From positions 1 to 14,336 of the forward strand of contig CALWSX010000063.1 of NCBI GenBank assembly GCA_944384285.1: a stretch of DNA of 14,336 nt, in the 5' to 3' direction. The notes below the pieces were generated by a model, which was given only the letters and a program-made list of their open reading frames with translations, ran no database searches and was not told the origin of the DNA. Position 1 is the first letter of the stretch. Every line of letters starts with the position of its first letter. Source of the DNA: an uncultured Lachnospiraceae bacterium (GTDB taxonomy: Bacteria > Bacillota > Clostridia > Lachnospirales > Anaerotignaceae). Positions 1 through 7,548 of the stretch are shown here, in pieces. The position numbers and the translations under genes are program-made.

Positions 1-29
1 GTAACAGAAATGTTGCTGCTTTTTTTTTT
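1..29 (+). terminator. right half of a rho-independent terminator, cut by the window edge
   Basis: Bases 1-6 (GTAACA) pair with 11-16 (TGTTGC), with one G-T wobble, around a GAAA tetraloop. TGC and an uninterrupted run of ten T (20-29) follow. The stem could continue with three bases left of the window to pair with TGC. The T run lies on the plus strand, so the terminator would serve a plus-strand gene ending outside the window, convergent with the arginine operon. It could also help stop transcripts from the minus side, but no matching U run is visible on that strand. Confidence 0.6.
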
Positions 30-93
30 CTTTGAAATAAAAAAATGTGAAATAAACAAAAGAAACTTTTTATGCCACGTTAGTGCTAATTGA

Positions 94-972
94 TTATTTA
101 ATAATATTTGTTATTTTTCCGATATTCTCAATTTCACAAATAACCTCGTCACCTTTTTTAAGAAATTTAGGAGGATCAAAACCCATACCAACACCAGAAG
201 TAGATCCTGTTGATATTATCGTTCCTGACTTAAGAGTCATTCCTTTACTAAGCTCATTTATTATATAAGGAATATCGTGTATAAAAAGGTCTGTTTTTGA
301 GTTTTGTCTAAGTTCGCCGTTTACATAAGACTTAATATTAAGTGCGGGAGGTGCCGCTATTTCGTCAGCTGTTACAATATAAGGTCCCATAGGGGTAAAG
401 TTATCAAGGCTTTTTGCGAAATACCACTGTTTATGTTTTTTCTGAAGCTCTCTTGCTGTTACATCATTTATAATTGTATATCCAAAAATGTAATCAAAGG
501 CATCGTCTTTTGATACATTTTTTGCATCTTTGCCTATTATAATGGCAAGCTCTGCCTCATAATCAAGTGTGGAAATCATATCATCGTGGCTTTCTATGTA
601 TTCCCCATCAGCAACAGCTCTGCTTACTCTTTTTGAAAAATAAACAGGGAATTCCCTTGTACCGTCAAAGCTTTCTTTTTTATATCTTGCAGATTCAATA
701 GCGTGTTCCATATAATTTATTCCAAGACATATTATATCCTGTTTAGGCTCAGGAATAGGGGCTTCAAGTTTTATGTCTGTAAGATTTATTTCTCCTTTTC
801 CCCCATTTGAAAGTTTAGAAATCTCTTCAAGCTCTTTTTTATCAGCTTTTTCAATAAGTTCATTCATAGATTTATATGGAAACCCGTTTTCAACAAGTGG
901 TACAACTTTGTTATTATTTGTTATTACACATACAAATTCTTTACCGTCTTTGCTGCAAGTTGCAAGCTTCAT
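94..972 (-). CDS. fumarylacetoacetate hydrolase (FAH) family protein
   Basis: This 292-residue protein has the FAH fold signatures: an N-terminal cap of about 70 residues, GINYMEHAIES (84-94), and the metal ligands E139 and E141 (DYEAELA) and D170 (NDVTARE). A C-terminal run with STSGVGMGFDPP, then LKKGDEV, is also typical. Known members hydrolyse or isomerise beta-diketo acids, or act as acylpyruvase or oxaloacetate tautomerase/decarboxylase; the substrate here cannot be read from sequence. The ATG follows a GGAGGG site at about seven bases, and the gene begins 29 bases after argD. It is therefore probably the last gene of the arginine operon, which is an unusual place for this family. It could detoxify or recycle a 2-oxo acid made by neighbouring enzymes, but that is inference. 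Confidence 0.9.
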   Translation of the reverse strand: MKLATCSKDGKEFVCVITNNNKVVPLVENGFPYKSMNELIEKADKKELEEISKLSNGGKGEINLTDIKLEAPIPEPKQDIICLGINYMEHAIESARYKKESFDGTREFPVYFSKRVSRAVADGEYIESHDDMISTLDYEAELAIIIGKDAKNVSKDDAFDYIFGYTIINDVTARELQKKHKQWYFAKSLDNFTPMGPYIVTADEIAAPPALNIKSYVNGELRQNSKTDLFIHDIPYIINELSKGMTLKSGTIISTGSTSGVGMGFDPPKFLKKGDEVICEIENIGKITNIIK

Positions 973-1001
973 AAAATTCCCTCCGAAAGCAATTAAATAT
1001 A

Positions 1002-2198
1002 TTATTTTACGGCATTGGCAATAGCCTTTTCAAGTATATCCATAGCTTCTTCTATTTCTTTATCAGTTATTATAAGAGCAGGTACAAATCTTATTACATT
1101 TGTGCCAGCACCAACAAGAAGAAGACCTTTGTCTATGGCATCTGATATAACAGGGCTTGCAGGAATAGTAAGTTCAATACCCTGCATAAGACCAATACCT
1201 CTTACATCTTTAATAATATCATATTTTTCTTTAAGCTCAAGTAATTTCTTTGTAAGAAGAGTACCTTGTTTTTTAACATTTTCAAGAAGTCCGCCACATA
1301 TAAGCTCATTAATAACAACTGTTCCTGCTGCTGTTGCAAGACTGTTTCCGCCAAATGTTGAGGCATGGTCACCCGGCTTAAATGCACTTGCCGCACTATC
1401 TTTTGCCATCATGGCCCCAATAGGGACACCACCCGCAAGACCTTTTGCAAATGCAGCAGCATCTGGTTCAATACCGTATGTTTGGTATGCAAAAAGTTCT
1501 CCTGTACGTCCAACGCCACATTGTACCTCATCAAAAAGAAGAAGTATATCTTTTTCATCACAAAGAGCACGTACTTTTTTGAGATATTCCTTGTCAGCAG
1601 GAATTATTCCACCTTCACCCTGAATAGGTTCCATGAGTATTGCACATGTATTTTCATCAACTGTGTTTAAAAGAGCATCAAAGTCATTAAACGGAACGTG
1701 TTTAATGCCTGGAAGCATTGGAGATAGACCTTTATGGTACTTGTCCTGACCTGTGGCTGTAACTGCACCATATGTTCTGCCGTGAAATGATTTTTCCATT
1801 GTTATTATGTCTCTACCAGGTTTGTTTTTCATGTCAGCGTATTTTCTTGCAAGTTTAAGCATAGACTCAATGGTTTCAGCACCGCTGTTGCAGAAGAAAA
1901 CTTTATCAAAGCAACTGTTTTTGCAGAGAATCTCAGCAAGTTCAATTTGTGGCTCTGTGTAATAAAGGTTAGAAACATGAATAAGTTTCTGGCACTGGTC
2001 AGCTATTTTTTCACAGAGTTTTTTATGGTTATAGCCAAGGGAGTTTACAGCAATACCTGCTACAAAGTCAAGATATTTTTTGCCGTCCATATCCCAGATA
2101 TAAACGCCTTGACCATGGTCAAAAGCTATTGGGAATCTACTATATGTGTTCATCACAACTTCTGCGCCGCGAGCTGCAAGTTCTTGTGTTTTTGTCAT
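1002..2198 (-). CDS. argD: acetylornithine aminotransferase
   Basis: This 398-residue class III PLP-dependent aminotransferase has the usual family length. It transfers an amino group from glutamate to N-acetylglutamate 5-semialdehyde, giving N-acetylornithine, in the cytoplasm. Visible signatures are NSGAE (104-108) for phosphate binding, the cofactor aspartate D223 in LFDEVQCGVGRTGE, the Schiff-base lysine K252 in FAKGLAGGVPIGAM, and STFGGN near residue 280. Family members often also accept N-succinyl-diaminopimelate. The position after argB and the ornithine context favour ArgD over other class III aminotransferases. The ATG follows an AAAGGA site and starts 26 bases after the argB stop, which fits co-transcription. 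Confidence 0.95.
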   Translation of the reverse strand: MTKTQELAARGAEVVMNTYSRFPIAFDHGQGVYIWDMDGKKYLDFVAGIAVNSLGYNHKKLCEKIADQCQKLIHVSNLYYTEPQIELAEILCKNSCFDKVFFCNSGAETIESMLKLARKYADMKNKPGRDIITMEKSFHGRTYGAVTATGQDKYHKGLSPMLPGIKHVPFNDFDALLNTVDENTCAILMEPIQGEGGIIPADKEYLKKVRALCDEKDILLLFDEVQCGVGRTGELFAYQTYGIEPDAAAFAKGLAGGVPIGAMMAKDSAASAFKPGDHASTFGGNSLATAAGTVVINELICGGLLENVKKQGTLLTKKLLELKEKYDIIKDVRGIGLMQGIELTIPASPVISDAIDKGLLLVGAGTNVIRFVPALIITDKEIEEAMDILEKAIANAVK

Positions 2199-2224
2199 TT
2201 ATATCAATCCTTTCCAAAAGTCTT

Positions 2225-3103
2225 TTATTCTTTTTCTATCATGGTACCAATACCATCAACGGTAAATAACTCAAGTATAAGGCAATGTTTAATTCTACCG
2301 TCAAGAATGTGGACATTACGTACACCTTCTTTTACAGCCTCAAGGCAACACTCAACTTTTGGTATCATGCCCCCGGAAATAACTCCTTCATCGATGAGGG
2401 AAGGTATATCCTTTGCCTTAATAAAGCTTATTATTGAAGATGGGTCATTTATATCTTTCATTACACCTGGAACATCTGTAAGATATACAAGTTTTTCAGC
2501 ATTAAGAGCGCCTGCAATGGCAACAGCCATATAGTCGGCGTTAATGTTGTATGTATTGCCATGTTCATCTTTGCCGATTGGAGCAATTACAGGTATAATA
2601 TCGCTTTTTATAAGAGATTTAAGCATTGTAGGGTCTACATGGTCAACAGTGCCTACATAGCCATAATCAATATCAGATTCTATTTTTTTAGCAATAACAG
2701 TTCCACCGTCCTTACCTGAAAGGCCTACAGCTTTTACCCCGTTAAGTTCTATATCTGTTACTATCTGCTTGTTTACTTTTCCTGCAAGAACCATTTCAAC
2801 AACTTCCATTGTTTTTTCGTCTGTAACTCTTAAACCGTTTATAAATTTAGACTCTATTTCGAGTTTTTTGAGGAAAGAATTTATTTCAGGTCCGCCCCCA
2901 TGAACAATAACAGGGTGCATACCGACAAATTTCATAAGAGCAATATCTTTAATTATAGTTTCTTTTATTTCAGGATTTATAAGTGCACTTCCGCCGTATT
3001 TTATAACCATTGTCTTGTCGTTGAAATCTCTTATGAAAGGAAGGGCTTCTGTAAGTATATGTGCTTTATTGATATAGGTTTCAAGTATTTTTTTATCAAC
3101 CAT
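2225..3103 (-). CDS. argB: acetylglutamate kinase
   Basis: This 292-residue amino acid kinase phosphorylates N-acetylglutamate, the second step of ornithine synthesis. It shows the ATP-phosphate lysine K35 in VIKYGGSAL, the glycine loop VHGGGPEIN (67-75), the substrate-binding NGLRVTD (89-95), NINADYMA (186-193) and K249 in GGMIPK. The first 30 residues carry an ALPFIRDF segment like the extra N-terminal helix of arginine-inhibited, hexameric kinases. Feedback inhibition by arginine is therefore likely (inference from family knowledge). The start follows an AAGGAT site. The gene begins 40 bases after argJ copy 1, the largest gap inside the operon. Confidence 0.96.
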   Translation of the reverse strand: MVDKKILETYINKAHILTEALPFIRDFNDKTMVIKYGGSALINPEIKETIIKDIALMKFVGMHPVIVHGGGPEINSFLKKLEIESKFINGLRVTDEKTMEVVEMVLAGKVNKQIVTDIELNGVKAVGLSGKDGGTVIAKKIESDIDYGYVGTVDHVDPTMLKSLIKSDIIPVIAPIGKDEHGNTYNINADYMAVAIAGALNAEKLVYLTDVPGVMKDINDPSSIISFIKAKDIPSLIDEGVISGGMIPKVECCLEAVKEGVRNVHILDGRIKHCLILELFTVDGIGTMIEKE

Positions 3104-3143
3104 TTTTTATATCCTTCTTTCTTTTTTATATCAGTTTAAATTA

Positions 3144-4364
3144 TCATGAACGGTAGTCGCCGTTTATTTTTACATAATCATAGCTCAAGTCACAGCCCCA
3201 TGCTGTAGCCTTTGAATTGCCTTCTGAAATTTTTATATTAACTGTGATTTCTTTTTCACTTAATATATTTGCTGCTTTTTCTTCGTCAAAAACAATAGGT
3301 GTTCCGTTATCCATAAGGAGTATACTGCCATTTGCACTTTCAAAAACAATGTCAACTTTCTGAGGGTCAAAATTAACTCCACTGTAGCCCATAGCACAAA
3401 GTATACGTCCCCAATTAGCATCTTCACCAAACATTGCAGATTTTACAAGAGAGCTTTTAACAACTGATTTTGCCATTGTTTTTGCACTTTCTTCGTCAGC
3501 TGCACCGTTTACGTTTACTTCTATAAATTTTGTTGCTCCTTCACCATCACGAACAAGGTTTTTAGCAAGTCTTTCATTTACATAGTGAAGAGCTTCTTTA
3601 AATGTGTCGTAGTCTTTTCCTTCTTTGTCAATTATTGGGTTTTCTGCAAGACCGTTTGCCATAACAACTATTGTATCATTTGTACTTGTATCACCATCTA
3701 CAGAAACCATATTGTATGTATATGTAATATCGTCTTTAAGAGCCTTATTTAAAAGGTCTTTGTTGATAGCAACGTCAGTTGTTACAAAAGCGAGCATTGT
3801 TGCCATGTTAGGGCAAATCATTCCACTGCCTTTTGCCATACCGCCCATATGAACAGTTTTTCCACCAATTTCAAACTCAACAGCTACTTCCTTGCTGTAT
3901 GTGTCTGTTGTCATAATTGCTTCTGCTGCCAAAAGAGCATCTTCTCTTTTACTGCCAAGCTTAGGAAATGTATTTTTAATACCTGTAACAACTGTTTCAA
4001 TAGGGAATGTTGCACCAATAACGCCTGTTGAAGCTGTAAGAATAGTGTCCTTGTCAACTCCAAGACAGTTTGCATAAGCTTCTGCCATTTCTATATTACT
4101 TTTAATACCAAGCTCTCCCGTACAGGCATTGGCGTTTCCACTGTTTATGGCAATACCGTTTATTTTTATGCCTTTTGCCATAATTTCCATGTTTCTTGTA
4201 ACACTTGTGGCTTTAACAACGTTTGTTGTAAATGCCGCCGCTGTAGTGGCGGGTACATCACTTGAAATAAGAGCTAAATCCTTAACATCTTTTTTTATGC
4301 CAATAGCTGCACCTGTTGCTTTAAAGCCTTTTGCAGCAGTAACTGAACCATCTATAATCTTCAT
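3144..4364 (-). CDS. argJ: ornithine acetyltransferase / N-acetylglutamate synthase, copy 1
   Basis: This 406-residue ArgJ is of normal family length. It moves the acetyl group from N-acetylornithine to glutamate, closing the acetyl cycle, and some members also use acetyl-CoA. ArgJ precursors cleave themselves before a conserved threonine that becomes the nucleophile; here it is T189 in NMATMLAF. The oxyanion-hole TG is at 113-114 (ASTGVIG). INSGNANACTG (73-83), DGDTSTND and EDANWGR are all canonical, as is the C-terminal INGDYRS. The ATG sits six bases after AGGAGG, and that ribosome site overlaps the end of the cdd1-like gene. Of the two copies this one keeps the more standard motifs, so it is the safer candidate for the housekeeping enzyme. 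Confidence 0.95.
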   Translation of the reverse strand: MKIIDGSVTAAKGFKATGAAIGIKKDVKDLALISSDVPATTAAAFTTNVVKATSVTRNMEIMAKGIKINGIAINSGNANACTGELGIKSNIEMAEAYANCLGVDKDTILTASTGVIGATFPIETVVTGIKNTFPKLGSKREDALLAAEAIMTTDTYSKEVAVEFEIGGKTVHMGGMAKGSGMICPNMATMLAFVTTDVAINKDLLNKALKDDITYTYNMVSVDGDTSTNDTIVVMANGLAENPIIDKEGKDYDTFKEALHYVNERLAKNLVRDGEGATKFIEVNVNGAADEESAKTMAKSVVKSSLVKSAMFGEDANWGRILCAMGYSGVNFDPQKVDIVFESANGSILLMDNGTPIVFDEEKAANILSEKEITVNIKISEGNSKATAWGCDLSYDYVKINGDYRS

Positions 4365-4378
4365 ATATTTCCTCCTTA

Positions 4379-4627
4379 TTATTTGTCTTTAAAGTTCCAC
4401 CATTTTAATTTCTCAGCTTCATGTGTTTCATTTTCCGCATAATATACAGCAAGTCTGTATACATATAAAATACATCTGTCTAAATATCCTCCGTTTTTAA
4501 TACAGGAAAGCTTATAAAGTTCTTCCGGGTCTTTATTTTTTAAATCCTCAATGCAATTTATTCCTATATCAAAAAGGTGTTTTTCCATATTTTTACCTAT
4601 GCCTGGTATTTTTGTTAAATCACTCAT
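4379..4627 (-). CDS. Cdd1-family helix-hairpin-helix protein
   Basis: This small 82-residue protein opens with a helix-hairpin-helix element, LTKIPGIGKNMEKHLFDIGI (4-23), a motif usually used for non-specific DNA binding. Its middle and tail (DRCILYVYRLAVYYAE at 50-65, then EKLKWWNFKD) match what I recall of the Cdd1 'pathogenicity locus' family, named from the gene beside the Clostridioides difficile toxin locus. Biological function is unknown for the family. Its ATG overlaps the TGA of argJ copy 2 by four bases (ATGA), indicating translational coupling, and its 3' end carries the ribosome site of argJ copy 1. It has no transmembrane or signal segment, so it should be cytoplasmic. A regulatory or nucleic-acid role in the arginine operon is speculation. 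Confidence 0.85.
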   Translation of the reverse strand: MSDLTKIPGIGKNMEKHLFDIGINCIEDLKNKDPEELYKLSCIKNGGYLDRCILYVYRLAVYYAENETHEAEKLKWWNFKDK

Positions 4628-5853
4628 GTTCTTGACCTGTATTCTCCGTTTATACGTACATATTCATGACCTAAATCACAGCCCCAGCTTTTGGCTGAGT
4701 AATTACCATCAAAAAGTTGTATTTTTACAAATATGTCTTTTTCAGCCAATACTGCAAGAGCTTTATTTTCATTAAATTTAACAGGCTCACCGTTTTCCAT
4801 AAGAGAAACTTTTCCTCCATCACTTTCCAATGATATATTAAGTTTTTGAGGATCAAAGTAGGCTCCGCTTCCACCCATTGCAGCAAGAATTCTTCCCCAG
4901 TTCGCATCTTCACCATAAAGAGCAGTTTTAACAAGTATGTCATTTACAATCGATTTTGCCAGAAGTCTTGCATCATTTTCGGTTGCAGCTCCTGTTATTT
5001 CAACTTCCATGAGTTTACTTGCTCCTTCACCATCATGAACAACATCTTTTGCAAATTTTTCATTCATAAAACAAAGAGCGTTTTTAAATTCTTCATAAAA
5101 CTCATCTTCTTCGGTAATTTCAGGGTTTCCTGCCATTTTGTTAGCAATTACAAGGGCCATATCATTTGTACTTGTTGCTCCGTCTACTGAAATCATGTTA
5201 TATGTGTCCTTTACAGATTCGTAAAGAGCTTTCTGTAAAAGTTCTTTAGAAATGTTAATGTCAGTTGTTATAAAAGAAAGTACTGTTGCCATATTAGGGT
5301 GTATCATACCGCTTCCTTTTGCCATACCGCCTATTGTAACCTGTTTGCCACAAATATCCAGCTTAAGAGCCATTTCTTTTATAAATGTATCAGTTGTTAT
5401 AATTCCAGAAGCGGCATTTATTGCATCTTCTCTTTTGTTTGAAAGATATGGATATGTTTCATCAATGCCTTTTAAAATTGTATCCATAGGCATATCAAGA
5501 CCTATTATTCCTGTAGCGGCAGTAAGTATTTCTTCTTTTTTTACTCCAAGACACTTTGCAAAATGCTCAGCCATTTTTTGGTTGTCCTTAATACCTTTTT
5601 GACCTGTACAGGCATTAGCATTACCGCTTATGGCAACAATGCCTTTTACAGTACCTCCATTTTTTGTTATTTCACGGTCCCAAAGTATATGAGCCGCTTT
5701 TACAAGGCTTTTAGTATAGACACCAGCCGCAATGGCAGGGACATCACTAACTATAAGCGACATATCTTTTTTAACTTTTTTTATGCCTATATGTCTGCCT
5801 GTTGCCTTAAAGCCTTTAGGTGCAGTAATTCCTCCATCTATAATACTAAACAA
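4624..5853 (-). CDS. argJ: ornithine acetyltransferase family protein, diverged copy 2
   Basis: This second ArgJ-family protein (409 residues) matches copy 1 at about half its residues by eye, so it is an old paralogue rather than a recent duplication. The autoprocessing nucleophile T190 (NMATVLSF) and oxyanion TG (114-115) are retained, as are GMAKGSGM and EDANWGR. Differences from the usual family motifs are ISGNANACTG in place of NSGNANACTG and DGATSTND in place of DGDTSTND. The start is TTG, seven bases after AGGAGGA (5861-5867); no in-frame ATG fits better. It lies 25 bases after argC, the normal argJ position in an argCJBD order. It could be a second ornithine acetyltransferase, or one with altered acyl donor or acceptor use. 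Confidence 0.88.
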   Translation of the reverse strand: MFSIIDGGITAPKGFKATGRHIGIKKVKKDMSLIVSDVPAIAAGVYTKSLVKAAHILWDREITKNGGTVKGIVAISGNANACTGQKGIKDNQKMAEHFAKCLGVKKEEILTAATGIIGLDMPMDTILKGIDETYPYLSNKREDAINAASGIITTDTFIKEMALKLDICGKQVTIGGMAKGSGMIHPNMATVLSFITTDINISKELLQKALYESVKDTYNMISVDGATSTNDMALVIANKMAGNPEITEEDEFYEEFKNALCFMNEKFAKDVVHDGEGASKLMEVEITGAATENDARLLAKSIVNDILVKTALYGEDANWGRILAAMGGSGAYFDPQKLNISLESDGGKVSLMENGEPVKFNENKALAVLAEKDIFVKIQLFDGNYSAKSWGCDLGHEYVRINGEYRSRT

Positions 5854-5878
5854 AGCAGATTCCTCCTTTTATAATTAA

Positions 5879-6922
5879 TTATGCAGGGAATATAGGAGTA
5901 AGTGTAAGACCTGTCTTTTCATCAAGACCAAAAAGTATGTTCATATTCTGAACAGCTTGTCCAGATGCACCTTTTACAAGGTTATCAATAGCTCCTACAA
6001 CTATTACTCTGTTTGTTCTTTCATCTATACCAAATCCTATGTCTATAAAGTTTGACCCCTTAACCCATCTTGTTTCAGGGAAAATTCCTTTTTTAGTAAG
6101 GCGAACAAAGTACTCATTTTTGTAGTATTTTTCATATATATCTTTAATATCTTCATATGATACTTTTTTAGTAAGAGTTGCATAGCAAGTTGCAAGTATG
6201 CCTCTGTTCATAGGTATAAGGTGTGGTGTAAATGTAAGTTTGATATCTTTTTCTGCTGCATATCCAAGTTGTTCCTCAATTTCAGGGGTATGTCTATGGC
6301 TTGCAATTTTATAAGCTTTAACACTTTCATTGCATTCATCAAACATATTTGCAAGTGTAAGACCTCTGCCTGCTCCTGTTACACCGCTTTTTGCATCAAC
6401 TATAATTGTTGATGTGTCAATAAGACCTTCTGCAACAAGTGGTCTAAGACTTAATATTGAGCAAGTTGTATAACATCCAGGGTTTGCAATAAGATTTTTC
6501 CCTTTTATGATATCTCTGTTTACTTCGCAAAGACCGTATACAGCTTCCTTTAAAAGTTCTCTTCCTTCATGCTTTACTCCGTACCATGTTTCATAAGTAT
6601 CAGCATTTTTTATACGGAAATCTGCGCCAAAATCAATTATTTTTGTTTTGGAAAGTATGTTTTTATCTACAACTTTTGCTGTAACGCCATGAGGAAGAGC
6701 CATAAATATTACATCACATTCTTCTGCAAGCTTTTCCATATTCATTTCATCAAGAACCATGTTGTTTATATCTCTATAGTTTTCATAAACTTCATCAAAT
6801 GTTTTTCCCACATAAGAGTGAGCTGTCATTTTAACTATTTCTACTTCAGGATGATGCAAAAGTATACGTACCAATTCATTTCCGGCATATCCTGTTGCGC
6901 CGATTATTCCCGCTTTTATCAT
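5879..6922 (-). CDS. argC: N-acetyl-gamma-glutamyl-phosphate reductase
   Basis: This 347-residue enzyme reduces N-acetylglutamyl phosphate to the 5-semialdehyde with NADPH. The nucleotide-binding GATGYAG (8-14) lies at the N-terminus, the catalytic cysteine is C150 in NPGCYTT, and the general-base histidine is in SHRHTPEIEE (H211 likely). The reading frame is open for 25 more codons upstream (to 6997). The internal ATG at 6922 was chosen because GGGAGGT (6931-6937) lies eight bases before it, GATGYAG then falls at the usual distance from the start, and the extra codons would overlap the promoter. It is the first gene of the operon. Confidence 0.96.
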   Translation of the reverse strand: MIKAGIIGATGYAGNELVRILLHHPEVEIVKMTAHSYVGKTFDEVYENYRDINNMVLDEMNMEKLAEECDVIFMALPHGVTAKVVDKNILSKTKIIDFGADFRIKNADTYETWYGVKHEGRELLKEAVYGLCEVNRDIIKGKNLIANPGCYTTCSILSLRPLVAEGLIDTSTIIVDAKSGVTGAGRGLTLANMFDECNESVKAYKIASHRHTPEIEEQLGYAAEKDIKLTFTPHLIPMNRGILATCYATLTKKVSYEDIKDIYEKYYKNEYFVRLTKKGIFPETRWVKGSNFIDIGFGIDERTNRVIVVGAIDNLVKGASGQAVQNMNILFGLDEKTGLTLTPIFPA

Positions 6923-6968
6923 TGTAATATACCTCCCGAATATTATTTTAATCTTTATATGTTTAATA

Positions 6969-6997
6969 ATTATACATAATTTATGCATTTTATGCAA
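6969..6997 (-). promoter_or_regulatory. promoter of the arginine operon
   Basis: Read on the minus strand, TTGCAT (6997-6992) and TATAAT (6974-6969) are separated by exactly 17 bases, a near-consensus sigma-A promoter. Transcription would start near 6962, giving a leader of about 40 bases before the argC ATG, with a GGGAGGT ribosome site inside it. The spacer carries the palindrome listed separately. Confidence 0.75.
6973..6997 (-). promoter_or_regulatory. ArgR-box-like operator inside the argC promoter
   Basis: TGCATAA-A-TTATGTA (6973-6987) is a 15-base inverted repeat with one mismatch, and another TGCATAA half-site lies just upstream (6990-6996). ARG boxes of ArgR/AhrC are AT-rich imperfect palindromes of the general form TGAATA...TATTCA, and TGCATAA is a plausible variant. 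The site fills the -10/-35 spacer, the expected place for arginine-dependent repression. No argR gene is present in the window, so the regulator is inferred. Confidence 0.55.
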
Positions 6998-7548
6998 TAA
7001 ATTTATAAAATAATTTTTAAAACTTTATACAATGGTAATTACATAATTTACAAATATTATAAAATTTTTTTTGTTATTTTGTATATTTATTCAATATTAA
7101 TTTAAAATTGTAAAAAAACATTATTGTATATTTATGCGGTATGTACACAACATATACACTTCTAATGCTTAAATAAAATTACAATGATGAAAATAAGAAA
7201 AAAATATATATTCAGATACTAAGAGGTATATTTCGTTTATTTGTTTTATTTTGCAAAAGAGAAGTGTTAATATTTACAAAATGTAAAAATTAGTGATGAA
7301 AAATATAATATATGAATTTAGAAAGGCAACCATTAAATTTCTTTAAGGTCTTAAGATATATTTTTTATACCAAAACATTGCTGCAAGATATTTTAAAACC
7401 GTTATGGTATTTTGATATTAATATAATAAATGTATTATAGTTTTTTAATTAATTGTAATATAGTAGATTAATTGGGGTTGTTATTGTATATTGTCTTGTG
7501 TTGGAGATGTTTTTAATTTATACTAATATAAAAAAGGAGAAATAGATT
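6998..7548. other. AT-rich divergent intergenic region, no gene seen
   Basis: This region separates the leftward arginine operon from the rightward stalk-GH5 gene. It is very AT-rich and has no open frame with a ribosome site. Possible rightward promoters are TTGATA (7412-7417) with TATTAT or TTATAG at 7433-7440, and TTGTGT (7496-7501) 17 bases before TATACT (7519-7524); neither is strong. I see no riboswitch, tRNA or convincing hairpin here. Confidence 0.5.

Noticed and set aside
1015..1623. 202-residue plus-strand open frame inside argD
   Set aside because: It is antisense to a clear ArgD coding region, has no ribosome site, and its Ser/Ile/Pro-rich composition is typical of a shadow frame.
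1947..2534. 195-residue plus-strand open frame across argD and argB
   Set aside because: It runs antisense to two well-supported genes and shows no family motif or ribosome site.
6923..6997. 25-codon N-terminal extension of argC
   Set aside because: It would place coding sequence over the promoter and operator. The ATG at 6922 has an ideal GGGAGGT site and gives the normal ArgC N-terminus.
7184..7222. 12-codon open frame (MMKIRKKYIFRY) in the divergent region
   Set aside because: It has no ribosome site and lies in AT-rich DNA where such frames arise by chance. A leader peptide role is not supported by a following attenuator.
6998..7548. riboswitch or attenuator in the long intergenic region
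   Set aside because: No recognisable conserved core or terminator-antiterminator pair was found. The sequence is mostly A/T with weak short pairings.
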